Positions 53,972 to 62,989 are shown, counted from the first letter of the stretch. The stretch is 64,000 nucleotides of DNA from DATAPD01 sp036265385 (GCA_036265385.1 DATAPD010000055.1:1-64000), one strand, 5' to 3'. Notes: generated from the letters alone by a model not told the origin. Numbers and translations: made by a program.

Positions 53972-55156
53972 TTACTTCCCTCCGAAATCCACGATCGCCA
54001 AATCGAGCGGCAATTGTCCATGTCGTGCGTTTGGCGTCGGCGCAATCGCCGTGCTGAAATCTCCTTCGACTCCTGTCGCTTTCTCGAACACTTCTTCCGG
54101 AATCTCGCCAATCCACGTGAACGAATCAATCATGTATGGAACGCCACTCGATCCCATGACGGAGGGGCCATTCATCAAATGAAAGTGCAGGTGCGGCGCC
54201 GAAGTATTTCCTGTGTTGCCTAGCTTCCCGAGGAGCTGGCCGCGTTTCACTTGTGCGCCCGGCACGACCGTCACCGATCCTTTCTGCATGTGTGCGTAAA
54301 AGGCATACACTCCATTCCCCAGGTCCATCACCACGTGGTTTCCATCCACGTTTTCGAGCGTGATCGTTTTCGGATCCGGCAACGTGCCCGGCACTTGATC
54401 GTCGAGTGTGTTCAGCGAGCTGACAACCTTGCCATCGGCCACCGCTATCACGTCTGCCCCGTATCCTGGATAGCTGTGCACATCCACGGCATTTCCATTG
54501 ACTAGATGTCCGCTTTTATCCATCAGCATGTAGTCAATTGCATAACGCTGCGCGAAATAGATCTGACCGTTCACCGGGATGCTGGTTGCGCGGTGCACAC
54601 CGGGTTTGCAGCAACCATTCACCGCAAGCCATCCTTTCCCTTTAAGCGGTGGCCCGATCGTCATCAATTTCGACTGCAACTCTACCGGTGCCGCTGTGTA
54701 AGTCATCTCAACCGGGGTTTCCGGCGCCCTCGACGGCATTTTTCCGCCCGAAACTGTTAGACGATGGAGCAGCCGACTGGGGACCATGCCACTGTCGATC
54801 GCCAGGTCGACCAGGAAAATGCGCGTCCCGTTAAATTCAATATCGGTGTTCTCCACGCCACTGCTTCCCGTGGTGCGCAGATGACTCTGAAGGTCGTTGC
54901 CTTCGAACACTCGGACCGCTTGGCTTGGCTTGTTGGCATCGAGCACTTCAATCCTGTGCAACTTCGCCGGTGTCACATTCGCATTCGTCAGCACCAATTC
55001 ATACACCACGTGCTGCTTTCCATCCGTTCCGGGAAAGGGCTGGACGCCGCTCGCCAGCAGCGACGCCACCACTGGTGTGAACACATCTTTCTCTGCATAC
55101 CCTAGTGTTGAACACAACAGCATGATCAAGACGCAGTACTTCCTCTTTGATTGCAT
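53972..55156 (-). CDS. Secreted M23-family metallopeptidase
   Basis: A 394-residue protein with a signal peptide (YCVLIMLLCSTLGYAEK). A long N-terminal beta-rich part is followed by the M23 (lysostaphin-type) domain: DVHSYPGYGADVIAVADGKV, HVVMDLGNGVYAFYAHMQKG, LLGKLGNTGNTSAPHLHFHL. The zinc ligands expected are the first His (in DVHSYPGYGAD), Asp, and the HLHFH pair. M23 enzymes cut peptide bridges of peptidoglycan, usually as endopeptidases. Sequence after the peptidase domain (MIDSFTWIGEIPEEVFEKA) is a tail of unknown role. It converges with the aminotransferase. Confidence 0.88.
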   Translation of the reverse strand: MQSKRKYCVLIMLLCSTLGYAEKDVFTPVVASLLASGVQPFPGTDGKQHVVYELVLTNANVTPAKLHRIEVLDANKPSQAVRVFEGNDLQSHLRTTGSSGVENTDIEFNGTRIFLVDLAIDSGMVPSRLLHRLTVSGGKMPSRAPETPVEMTYTAAPVELQSKLMTIGPPLKGKGWLAVNGCCKPGVHRATSIPVNGQIYFAQRYAIDYMLMDKSGHLVNGNAVDVHSYPGYGADVIAVADGKVVSSLNTLDDQVPGTLPDPKTITLENVDGNHVVMDLGNGVYAFYAHMQKGSVTVVPGAQVKRGQLLGKLGNTGNTSAPHLHFHLMNGPSVMGSSGVPYMIDSFTWIGEIPEEVFEKATGVEGDFSTAIAPTPNARHGQLPLDLAIVDFGGK

Positions 55157-55354
55157 CGGATGGAAACCCCTTGCAGGTGGACTTGCGAAGCGCCGTCATC
55201 TTAACAGGCGGGCACAGGATTTCGTCGCCTCTAAGCGAAGCGAAAGAGGTATTTAACAACTCACGTAGGCCCAGACGCCTCGTCTGGGCGGTCGCGCTTG
55301 CGCGACATCTGTTTTCCACTTCCTTAAATTCGGGAGCGATTCCGGTCAACTGAA

Positions 55355-55383
55355 TTGACATACATAGAACTACAATGTATAAG
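55355..55383 (+). promoter_or_regulatory. Near-consensus promoter with overlapping dyad for padR
   Basis: TTGACA (55355-55360) and TATAAG (55378-55383) are separated by the ideal 17 nt. Between and overlapping them is the dyad ATACAT (55360-55365), 9 nt, ATGTAT (55375-55380). PadR operators are typically ATGT/ACAT inverted repeats, so this fits autoregulation. The predicted transcription start is near 55390, giving an almost leaderless mRNA for the ATG at 55394. Confidence 0.7.
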
Positions 55384-55393
55384 GCTTCTAGGT

Positions 55394-55732
55394 ATGGATC
55401 TGGGCAAAGATCTCGTCGCCGCTTCTGCCACACCTCTCGTGCTTGCCATCCTTGCCGAAGGCGACAGCTATGGATACGCCATCATCAAGCGAGTGACAGA
55501 GTTGTCGAGTGGGCACTTGCAATGGACCGATGGGATGCTCTATCCCGTTCTTCACCGTCTCGAGCGCCAAGGCTATGTCGCGGCCAAGTGGTCCTCCTCA
55601 GAAAACGGCCGCAAGCGTAAGTATTACCGGATCACGAAACAGGGTCGCGCGCACCTCGACGCTCAGCGCAAACAATGGCAGGTCGTCGACGGTACCCTGC
55701 GCGGTATCTGGATGAAAGCGTGCACGGCATGA
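55394..55732 (+). CDS. PadR-family transcriptional repressor
   Basis: A 112-residue protein with the PadR winged helix: ATPLVLAILAEGDSYGYAII, KRVTELSSGHLQWTDGMLYP and VLHRLERQGYVAAKWSSSEN with GRKRKYYRIT. It is a dimeric repressor of the short (s2) PadR class, without a long C-terminal ligand domain. The ATG at 55394 follows the start site closely, so the leader is only a few nt. It overlaps the next gene by ATGA, the usual arrangement in which PadR controls a transport or membrane protein gene. Effector unknown. Confidence 0.9.
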   Translation: MDLGKDLVAASATPLVLAILAEGDSYGYAIIKRVTELSSGHLQWTDGMLYPVLHRLERQGYVAAKWSSSENGRKRKYYRITKQGRAHLDAQRKQWQVVDGTLRGIWMKACTA

Positions 55733-57102
55733 CGGCCTTCGCCGATTCACCGCTCGAGGACCAAATTGCACAGTGGCGGTCCTATCTCCGCCGTCGTCAG
55801 GCCATTCATGGATCGGACATCGAAGAGCTCGAGGGGCATCTCCGCGAGCAATTGTCCGCGCTCACCGAAGCCGGTCTCGCCAGCGACGAAGCTTTCTTGG
55901 TGGCAGTCAAACGCATGGGAAGCGTTGATGCGCTATCCGGCGAATTCGCGCGTGCCCACTCCGAGCGACTCTGGAAGCAATTAGTCATTGGCTCCGCGGC
56001 TTCCGATGAGTCGGCATCTGCAAAAACCACCAACACAGAAACCTTCGTCGTCATCGGCCTCGCCATTGCCGCAGCGTGCGCCATTAAGTCGCCAGCGCTG
56101 TTCGGTGTTCCGCTCAAAGGACATGAGCCGTTTTACGCTCGGAACTTCAGCTTGTTCGTCTTTCCGCTGCTCACCATCTATTTCGTGTGGAAGCGAGGTT
56201 GGAACCTCGTTCACAGCCTCTGGCTCGCATTACCATTCGCGGCTGCCGCTGTTTTCGCCAACATTTTTCCCTTTCGCCCGAGCAGTGACACCGAAGTCCT
56301 GACCGCTCTGCATCTACCCATCGTACTATGGCTGACCGTCGGCTTCGCGTACGTCAGAGGCCGCTGGTTTGCTGAGGATGGCCGAATGAACTTCGTGCGG
56401 TTCTCGGGCGAGCTCGTCATCTACTACGTGCTCATCGCACTCGGCGGAGGCGTTCTCACCGGCTTTACCATCATGATGTTCCACTCCATCGGCATGAACG
56501 CCGCTTTGTTCACCCATGACTGGCTGATCCCCTGCGGCGCGATGGGAGCCGTAATCATCGGATCCTGGCTCGTCGAGGCCAAGCAAAGCGTGATCGAGAA
56601 CATGGCCCCCGTGCTGACACGCCTGTTCACTCCGCTGTTCACAATTCTGCTGTTGGCGTTTCTCGGGACCATGGCGTGGACACGCAACATCATCAAGGTC
56701 GAACGCGAGGTCCTGATCGGATTCGACCTTTTACTGGTGCTGGTCGTTGGACTGGTGCTCTACGCCGCCTCCGCGCGAGATCCACAGGCGCCGCCCGACT
56801 TCTTCGATCGTCTGCAACTCCTGCTTGTCATCAGCGCGCTCTCGGTCGACGGAGTTGCGCTTGCTTCAATCGCAGCCCGCATCTCCGAGTTCGGACTCAC
56901 TCCCAACCGGGTAGCTGCTCTTGGCGAGAATCTCATCCTGCTCGTGAACCTGGCATGGACGGCGTGGCTTTACACGTCTTTCTTTCGCGGGCGCGAATCC
57001 TTTGCCGTCCTGGAGCGATGGCAGATCGCGTATCTGCCCGTGTACTCGATCTGGGCGGCACTAGTAGTCGTTTTGTTCCCGCCCCTGTTCGGCTACATCT
57101 GA
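55729..57102 (+). CDS. Permease-prefix membrane protein, PadR-coupled
   Basis: A 457-residue protein. The cytoplasmic N-terminus (LEDQIAQWRSYLRRRQAIHG then SDIEELEGHLREQLSALTEA) is the helical prefix domain often found next to PadR in Acidobacteriota. After about residue 100 it has many membrane spans: FVVIGLAIAAACAIKSPALF, FSLFVFPLLTIYFVWKRGW, VIYYVLIALGGGVLTGFTIM, PLFTILLLAFLGTMAWTRNI and others. The transported molecule cannot be inferred. The four-nt ATGA overlap with padR indicates coupled translation and one operon. Confidence 0.8.
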   Translation: MTAFADSPLEDQIAQWRSYLRRRQAIHGSDIEELEGHLREQLSALTEAGLASDEAFLVAVKRMGSVDALSGEFARAHSERLWKQLVIGSAASDESASAKTTNTETFVVIGLAIAAACAIKSPALFGVPLKGHEPFYARNFSLFVFPLLTIYFVWKRGWNLVHSLWLALPFAAAAVFANIFPFRPSSDTEVLTALHLPIVLWLTVGFAYVRGRWFAEDGRMNFVRFSGELVIYYVLIALGGGVLTGFTIMMFHSIGMNAALFTHDWLIPCGAMGAVIIGSWLVEAKQSVIENMAPVLTRLFTPLFTILLLAFLGTMAWTRNIIKVEREVLIGFDLLLVLVVGLVLYAASARDPQAPPDFFDRLQLLLVISALSVDGVALASIAARISEFGLTPNRVAALGENLILLVNLAWTAWLYTSFFRGRESFAVLERWQIAYLPVYSIWAALVVVLFPPLFGYI

Positions 57103-57118
57103 AACGCGGATGATCCAA

Positions 57119-57165
57119 AGGTCTTTCTCCGCGCATTCTGCGTCCTCCGCGCACTCCGCGGTTAA
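57119..57165. repeat. CTCCGCG-rich degenerate repeat
   Basis: The stretch AAGGTCTTTCTCCGCGCATT followed by CTGCGTCCTCCGCGCACTCC and GCGGTTAAAAG is a decayed array of CTCCGCG/CTGCG units. Similar arrays (TCTCCGCGTCCTCTGCGTT-type) occur between genes in many environmental bacteria. It separates the convergent permease-prefix gene and the dinG-like gene. Confidence 0.5.
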
Positions 57166-57171
57166 AAGCTT

Positions 57172-59181
57172 CTACCCAACCCCGAAAAACGCTTCCACCT
57201 TCTTCAAATCCGTTGTCCTCTGATAATTCGGCAGACTCTCCACGAACACGCGGCCATACTGTTTCTTCAAGATCCGGTTATCGAGCAATGTCAGCAGCCC
57301 GCGATCATGTAGTGACCGAATCAATCGCCCGAATCCCTGCTTCAACGTGATCACGGCCGCTGGCACCTGGTAATCGAAAAATGCGTTCCCACCCTCCGCA
57401 TCGATCGCCTTCACGCGCGACGCCACCACCGGATCACTCGGCACAGCAAACGGCAAGCGGTCCACAATCACCGCGCTCAGCTGTTCACCCTGCACGTCCA
57501 CACCCTGCCAGAATGATGACGTTCCGAACAACACTGCATTCGGCGTAAGCCGGAACTCCTCGAGCAACGCGCTCTTCGGCGCATCGCCCTGCAAGAACAT
57601 GGGAAACTCCAATTCTCCAAGCAATCGCTGGTAGATTTCGTTCATCTGCGCATAACTGGTGAACAGCACGAACGCTCGGCCGCGCGTGATCTCAAGCAGC
57701 CGTCGGATCAAGTCTGCAGCCTTTGCCGCAAACTGTGGCGTCCTCGGGTCCGGCAAGTCCGGAGGCACATAAAAAATCGCCTGGCTTTCATAATCGAAAT
57801 GCGACGGCAGCACGACCTCGCTCGCGTGTTCCAGCCCGAGTCGTCGCCGCGCATACGCGAATCCGCCGCCCACGGCCAGCGTCGCCGACGTCAGCACCGC
57901 TGTATCCAGCTTCGACCACAGCGCTTCCCGCAAGATGGGCCCAACATCAATAGGCGTCGCCTGGAGGAATACATTGTTTCGTTCCCGCCCGCCACGCCGC
58001 CGCTCAATCCAGAACACGGTGTTCGGATTGTCGTCTTCCAGCAAAAACATGAGATGCGTCTGGATTTCCTGCGCCCGGCGTTCGAAGTTGAAAACCTCCT
58101 CCGGCTTTTGCGGCATCTTCTCGAGCTCTGCGCCCAAACGCGCCAACGCCCGCGTCAGCGACAGGAACTCTTCGCCATTCTCTTCCAGGAATTCGCGCCG
58201 GTTCTCGAACGCGAATCGCCCATCTCCCGGAGGCAGCACCGAGAAGAAGAATTGCGAACGTTCCCGCAAACTCTTGATCGCTCCGGAAAGGGCAGGCGTG
58301 TACATGCGATTTCTTTGCAGCGACCCTTCAACGTCTCGCGCCAGCTCTTCCACGCGCACATTGCTCAGCCCGATGCCGAAATAGCTGCCCGCCACATCTT
58401 CGAGCTCATGCGCTTCGTCGAATATGACGGCGCCGTACTCCGGCAAGATCCCGGCCACGTTCCCCGCGTCTTCCGTCTCCTTTTTGATCGCCAAATCCGC
58501 GAAGAACAGATGATGGTTCACGATGATGATGTCGCTCTCCATCGCGCGACGGTGCATCTCCGTGATGAAACAAGTTTCAAAGGCACTGCACTTCTGCCCC
58601 AGGCACGTATCGGAGCGTGCGTCCAGCTTGTGCCACAACGCACTGGCCTCCGGAAGCTCCGCCAACTCCATGCGGTCTCCGGTGTGCGTCGTCTTTTCCC
58701 ACGCCGCAATTGCCCGATACTGCTCGATCTCCTCCAGCCCCGAAAGCACCGGCTGGTCCGTTAAGTCATAAAGTTTCTTCTTGCACAGATAATTATTCCG
58801 GCCCTTCATGTAACAAACATTCAGCCGCCCTTCTCCGTTCGGAAAGAGCGCCTGCTCGAGGAAAGGAATGTCTTTATAGAAGAGCTGTTCCTGCAAGTTC
58901 TTCGTGCCGGTCGAAATGACAACCCGTTTGCCCGAACGGATCACAGGCAGCAGATACGCGAGTGTCTTCCCCGTGCCAGTCCCGGCTTCCACAATCAGAT
59001 GACGTTTTTCGGCGAGCGCTTCTTCGACGGCTTGCGCCATCTGCAACTGCCCGCGCCGAAATTCGTACGCCGGATGCGTTTTCGCCAGCACGCCGGCCGG
59101 CGCAAAGAATTGATAAAGGGATCCGACGGCGGCAGAGGCGTTCGGCGAAGGGAAAGACGACGATGAGGAGGATGCCGGCAC
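57172..59181 (-). CDS. DinG-family ATP-dependent DNA helicase
   Basis: A helicase of about 669 residues. Walker A is VEAGTGTGKTLAYLLPVI, Walker B is FDEAHELED (DEAH), and an Fe-S cluster region is in CLGQKCSAFETCF with a further cysteine upstream (YMKGRNNYLCKKKLYDL). Motif VI is near LKQGFGRLIRSLHDRGLLTL. DinG-like XPD-type helicases unwind forks, R-loops and repair intermediates. The frame continues upstream into der, so the true start must be downstream; I placed it at the GTG 59181 (AVPASSSSSSFPS), weakly supported. The Ser-rich N-terminus is disordered. Confidence 0.9.
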   Translation of the reverse strand: MPASSSSSSFPSPNASAAVGSLYQFFAPAGVLAKTHPAYEFRRGQLQMAQAVEEALAEKRHLIVEAGTGTGKTLAYLLPVIRSGKRVVISTGTKNLQEQLFYKDIPFLEQALFPNGEGRLNVCYMKGRNNYLCKKKLYDLTDQPVLSGLEEIEQYRAIAAWEKTTHTGDRMELAELPEASALWHKLDARSDTCLGQKCSAFETCFITEMHRRAMESDIIIVNHHLFFADLAIKKETEDAGNVAGILPEYGAVIFDEAHELEDVAGSYFGIGLSNVRVEELARDVEGSLQRNRMYTPALSGAIKSLRERSQFFFSVLPPGDGRFAFENRREFLEENGEEFLSLTRALARLGAELEKMPQKPEEVFNFERRAQEIQTHLMFLLEDDNPNTVFWIERRRGGRERNNVFLQATPIDVGPILREALWSKLDTAVLTSATLAVGGGFAYARRRLGLEHASEVVLPSHFDYESQAIFYVPPDLPDPRTPQFAAKAADLIRRLLEITRGRAFVLFTSYAQMNEIYQRLLGELEFPMFLQGDAPKSALLEEFRLTPNAVLFGTSSFWQGVDVQGEQLSAVIVDRLPFAVPSDPVVASRVKAIDAEGGNAFFDYQVPAAVITLKQGFGRLIRSLHDRGLLTLLDNRILKKQYGRVFVESLPNYQRTTDLKKVEAFFGVG

Positions 59182-59236
59182 AGCAGTCTCTATAATAACT
59201 ATCTGGAGCCCGTGGGCGCAGGAGCGGTCTAAAAAC

Positions 59237-60766
59237 TTGTCATCGACCCAATCACAACCCGGTCTCGTCGCACCCACCGCCACTCCCCTTCTCGCCATCG
59301 TGGGCCGCCCGAACGTGGGCAAATCCACCTTATTCAACCGCCTCGTCGGATCCCGCCGCGCTATTGTTGGGGACGAACCCGGCATCACCCGCGACCGTCT
59401 TTACGGCGACTCGGAATGGCGTGGCCGCCACATGCGCGTCGTCGACACCGGCGGCATCATCCCGGAAGACAAGGACTTCATTCCTTCCGAAATATTTCGC
59501 CAGGCCCGCGTTGCGCTGGATGAAGCAGCTGCAGTCATCCTGGTCGTCGACGGCCGCACGGAACTCGCCGCCCCTGACCTTGAGCTCGCACGTCTTCTCA
59601 TCCGCAGCGGCACTCCGCTTTTTCTTGCCGTCAACAAGATTGATAGCGATAAGCAGGAAGCATTCGTCGCCGAATTCCATCGCCTCGGCATCAAGCAGGT
59701 CTTTCCCGTGTCTGCCGAGCATGGCAGAGGAATCGATGATTTGTTGGACTCAATCATTGAAACACTCCATTTGGAACCGACGGTTTCCCCTGAAGACGAA
59801 TCCGAGATCTCGAAACTCGAAACCCTGAAACCTGAAACTTCGGCTCTCGAAACTTCGAAACCTGCCCCAGGCTGTGCCGGCGAATCCAGCGCCGAAAGCT
59901 CCCCTGCATCCGAGGCTGAACCACGAGAGACCCGCGTCGCCATCATCGGTCACCCCAATGTCGGAAAGTCCACGCTTCTAAACCAACTGACTGGAACGTC
60001 CCGGGCCATCGTCTCGCCGATTCCCGGAACCACCCGCGATGCCATTGACGAAGTCGTGGAACGCAACGGCAAGAAATTCCGCTTTGTCGATACCGCGGGA
60101 ATTCGTCGCAAAGGCAAGACTCGACTGATGGCGGAAAAACTTTCCGTCGTGATGTCGCGCAAACATCTCGAGGAATCCGACATTGCTCTCCTCGTGATCG
60201 ACGCGACGGAAGGCGTCAGTGCGCTCGATGCCACAATCGCCGGCTACGCCCACGAAAGCGGACGCTCCGTGATTCTCCTCATAAATAAATGGGACCTGGT
60301 GACTACGGGCAAGAAGCGGGCCATCAGTCAATCAAAAGCTGCGCGCATTCAGGATGCGAAACGCCCCAACGACCAGCATCAATACCTCGCCCGCCTGCGC
60401 CACTCACTCAAATTTCTGAACTATGCACCCGCGCTCTTCATCTCTGCTTCGACTGGCAAAAATATCGATAAGATTTTTCCGCTTCTTCAAGAAGTCGCCG
60501 CCGAACGCCGCAAGCGGATCACAACCGGCGAAATGAACCGCTTCCTGAAAACTGTCGACTTCGATCGCGCCCCCGTCCCCATGCGCCAGCGTGTGCGGAT
60601 CCTCTATCTCACCCAAGCCTCCGTTGCGCCGCCGACGTTCATCCTCTTCACCGATCGCGACGTGCAACTCCATTTTTCCTATCAGCGATTCCTCGAGAAC
60701 CAAATCCGTCAGGCCTTCGGCTTTGTCGGCACTCCCATCTGGATCAAAGTCCGCGCCCGCAGCTAA
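59237..60766 (+). CDS. der: GTPase Der (EngA)
   Basis: A 509-residue double-GTPase needed for 50S assembly. Both G domains are complete: IVGRPNVGKSTLFNRLVG (residues 21-38) with PGITRDRLYGD, LVVDGRTEL and AVNKIDSD, and IIGHPNVGKSTLLNQLTG with PGTTRDAIDEV and LINKWDLV. A C-terminal KH-like domain follows. Between the G domains lies an unusual acidic Pro/Glu/Ser-rich linker of about 50 residues (181-231), longer than usual. The start is TTG at 59237, 55 nt from the divergent dinG start. A TATAAT at 59191-59196 may be its -10. Confidence 0.95.
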   Translation: MSSTQSQPGLVAPTATPLLAIVGRPNVGKSTLFNRLVGSRRAIVGDEPGITRDRLYGDSEWRGRHMRVVDTGGIIPEDKDFIPSEIFRQARVALDEAAAVILVVDGRTELAAPDLELARLLIRSGTPLFLAVNKIDSDKQEAFVAEFHRLGIKQVFPVSAEHGRGIDDLLDSIIETLHLEPTVSPEDESEISKLETLKPETSALETSKPAPGCAGESSAESSPASEAEPRETRVAIIGHPNVGKSTLLNQLTGTSRAIVSPIPGTTRDAIDEVVERNGKKFRFVDTAGIRRKGKTRLMAEKLSVVMSRKHLEESDIALLVIDATEGVSALDATIAGYAHESGRSVILLINKWDLVTTGKKRAISQSKAARIQDAKRPNDQHQYLARLRHSLKFLNYAPALFISASTGKNIDKIFPLLQEVAAERRKRITTGEMNRFLKTVDFDRAPVPMRQRVRILYLTQASVAPPTFILFTDRDVQLHFSYQRFLENQIRQAFGFVGTPIWIKVRARS

Positions 60767-60851
60767 CACTTACCATTGTCATCCTTATCGACGTGTCATC
60801 CTGAGCGAGCGCTTTTGCGAGCTAAGCACCTATGCATTTCGCAAAAACAAC

Positions 60852-61271
60852 TCAATGGTGCTCCACCGCCATGATGGTCGCCAGCATCGTGGCCACGATC
60901 TTCTCTTCATTCCCTCTTCGCGCAAACGCATCCGCCGCGCTCACGATCAATCTCTTTCCTGCTCTCTTCACTTGCGCGCGCGCCACAAAACTTTCCCCAA
61001 CCGCCGGCGCCAGCAGATTCACTTTGAACTCCACGCTCAATACGTCGTGCCCTTCTGGCGCCACGCTCAATGCCGCATACCCGCACGCTGAATCCAAAAT
61101 GCTCGTGATCGCGCCCGCATGCACGAATCCGTTCTGCTGCGTCAGAGCTCCTCTAAATGGGAACTCGATTTCTACATGCCCACGGCTTCGCACCGCGACC
61201 GATGCGCCCAGCGTCCGCATGAATTCTTGCTTCGCAAAACTGGCTCGTACTCTATTCTCGAAGTCTTCCAC
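60852..61271 (-). CDS. PaaI-type hotdog thioesterase
   Basis: A 139-residue protein (from GTG 61271). The hotdog core is MRTLGASVAVRSRGHVEIEF, PFRGALTQQNGFVHAGAITS, ILDSACGYAALSVAPEGHDV and LSVEFKVNLLAPAVGESFVA; the GFVHAGAITSILDS segment holds the active-site glycine-rich turn with an Asp. PaaI-like enzymes hydrolyse acyl-CoA or aryl-acetyl-CoA esters. The frame extends to TTG 61346, but GTG 61271 has GGGAGAGG just upstream and gives the family length. It follows exbD by 77 nt. Confidence 0.82.
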   Translation of the reverse strand: MEDFENRVRASFAKQEFMRTLGASVAVRSRGHVEIEFPFRGALTQQNGFVHAGAITSILDSACGYAALSVAPEGHDVLSVEFKVNLLAPAVGESFVARAQVKRAGKRLIVSAADAFARRGNEEKIVATMLATIMAVEHH

Positions 61272-61348
61272 GTACCTCTCCCTTGCTGGCGCATTTCCGC
61301 CAGACACAAAGAAGCATTTGTAATCGTGGAAGCACTCGCGCTGCAAGC

Positions 61349-61786
61349 TCAGCGTGCGCTGGCCAGTTCTTTCGGTAACAGCCCTACTTTCTCAACTCCT
61401 GCGTGCCGCGCCGTATCGATCACCTCCGCAACCCACTGAAACTCAACATCGTCTTCCCCTTGCACAAACGCAACCCGCTCGGCACGCCACTTGAAGATCT
61501 GCTGCAACCGATCCGACAAATCACTCCACTTCACGTTTTCATCATTTATCTTCAGTTCCGGATCCTGCTTTCCCGCCGCACTCATCACGCGAATCACAAT
61601 CGTGCGCGGCTGTGGAACGCTTTGCTGCTCATTTGCAGGTTGCGGGATTTGCGTCTTCAACCCGGTCTCTTTTTCTTGAGTTACCACGATCATAAAAATG
61701 ATGATCAGCACCAGCAGCACATCAATCAGTGGTGTGACATTCATTTCCGGTCCAGACGGACCTCCGCCTGCCATTGACATTGCCAT
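61349..61786 (-). CDS. ExbD/TolR-family biopolymer transport protein
   Basis: A 145-residue protein: one membrane helix (DVLLVLIIIFMIVV) preceded by PEMNVTPLIDVLLVL, the ExbD motif whose Asp is part of the proton path, and a periplasmic domain with EKETGLKTQIPQPANEQQ, TIVIRVMSAAGKQDPELKIN and AEVIDTARHAGVEKVGLLPK. ExbD works with ExbB and TonB, or TolR with TolQ, to use the proton gradient. No exbB or tolQ is adjacent in the window. Confidence 0.9.
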   Translation of the reverse strand: MAMSMAGGGPSGPEMNVTPLIDVLLVLIIIFMIVVTQEKETGLKTQIPQPANEQQSVPQPRTIVIRVMSAAGKQDPELKINDENVKWSDLSDRLQQIFKWRAERVAFVQGEDDVEFQWVAEVIDTARHAGVEKVGLLPKELASAR

Positions 61787-61909
61787 ATTCCAGGCTCCTG
61801 TTCTGGCACGCGTGCTCTTCTAATTCGACACCTGTTGTTGAAAAAAGTTTCCGATGGAGGGCGGGCGTCCTCACCAGTCGCAAAGTTCAACGCGAGTAGA
61901 CTGTCGCGC

Positions 61910-62989
61910 CTACCCGATCGGCTGTGGCGATCGTGCTAACGGCGGCACGATTGGCGGCGCAGGCGGCGCCGGATACAGCACCGCATTCAACGGCGGATAC
62001 CGATCCGCAAAGAAATACAACGCATAGGCAGGGAAAAACACGGCCAGTGGCACGCACACCAGCGCGATGACGTACAGCAATACTGCGAGCGCAATCAATC
62101 CCAAAGCGATACTGAACAGAATCACTGGCAACGTGAACGTCAGCCCCACAGCCTTCCCCACAAAAAACAACACCACCCCAATGATTCCCACAGGGATCAT
62201 CACCACCACGGTGGCCATCATCGAAACGATTCCGAACATGATTCCCGCGCCCATGGCGAGCAGAATCTTCATCCCGATATATCCAGCGTATCCGCCCACG
62301 TCATCCTTCATCATCGAAAGCAACCGACTCCACGAGTCGAAGATGCCCCGGCGCTCGAGTGCCATTTGCGGTACAACAAAATCTTTCGTCAATACCTGGA
62401 CCAACAGCATCACCAAAGCGAAAATCGCGAATAAAAAGAAGAACGGAAGCACCGCGAGAAAGACGCTGAAATCCGGCTTCTGATTGGACCGCACCGAATG
62501 CAGAACTGACAGAATCACCGGGAAAAACAGGACAAGCGCAATCCCAATCCCCAACACGCTCAATCCCATCTGCCACCAGAAGTAACTCCACCCTTGGTCT
62601 TGCCAGCGTTGCCAGCCGCCTTTTAAATCACAGTTCTTCTTCACGACTGATTCGAACAGCATGAACCGGCTGATGCTGCTCATAAATATCCAGACGATCA
62701 TCAGCACGACTCCGCTTCCTACCAGCACTACGAGTAACGTGCCCACCAACGCGGGATCCAGTCCTCGTAGCAACTCACCGGCTCCCGCAAAATGCTGCGA
62801 CTTTGGAGACACGGACGATTGCTGCAAAAAGCTGAATGGATTTCCGCATCCCCCGCCCGTGCTCAACTCCCCTGTTGCTAATCCGAGAAGAGCCAGGCGA
62901 ACCCATTGGCCAAAGCGGAATGGCGTGAACAATTGCTTCTGCGTGTGTTGAAAGGTAGGAGATAAAACGTCAATCGCTGACTTGGCCAA
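61910..62989 (-). CDS. Multi-pass membrane protein, unknown function
   Basis: A 359-residue protein with eight or so hydrophobic helices: LVGTLLVVLVGSGVVLMIVW, MGLSVLGIGIALVLFFPVIL, FLAVLPFFFLFAIFALVMLL, LLAMGAGIMFGIVSMMATVV, FSIALGLIALAVLLYVIALV and others. The N-terminus AKSAIDVLSPTFQHTQKQLF with TPFRFGQWVRLALLG resembles acidobacterial proteins annotated as DUF7544-like, and a Pro-rich C-terminus follows. I do not assign a function. It starts at 62989 on the minus strand and ends 123 nt before exbD. Confidence 0.75.
   Translation of the reverse strand: MAKSAIDVLSPTFQHTQKQLFTPFRFGQWVRLALLGLATGELSTGGGCGNPFSFLQQSSVSPKSQHFAGAGELLRGLDPALVGTLLVVLVGSGVVLMIVWIFMSSISRFMLFESVVKKNCDLKGGWQRWQDQGWSYFWWQMGLSVLGIGIALVLFFPVILSVLHSVRSNQKPDFSVFLAVLPFFFLFAIFALVMLLVQVLTKDFVVPQMALERRGIFDSWSRLLSMMKDDVGGYAGYIGMKILLAMGAGIMFGIVSMMATVVVMIPVGIIGVVLFFVGKAVGLTFTLPVILFSIALGLIALAVLLYVIALVCVPLAVFFPAYALYFFADRYPPLNAVLYPAPPAPPIVPPLARSPQPIG

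Noticed and set aside
57799..58764. 321-codon plus-strand frame inside the dinG-like gene
   Set aside because: Antisense to the helicase, whose Walker A, DEAH and Fe-S motifs are clear; arginine- and histidine-rich product is a shadow.
59191..59196. TATAAT upstream of der as a firm promoter
   Set aside because: No acceptable -35 at 16-18 nt spacing; kept only as a note in the der entry.
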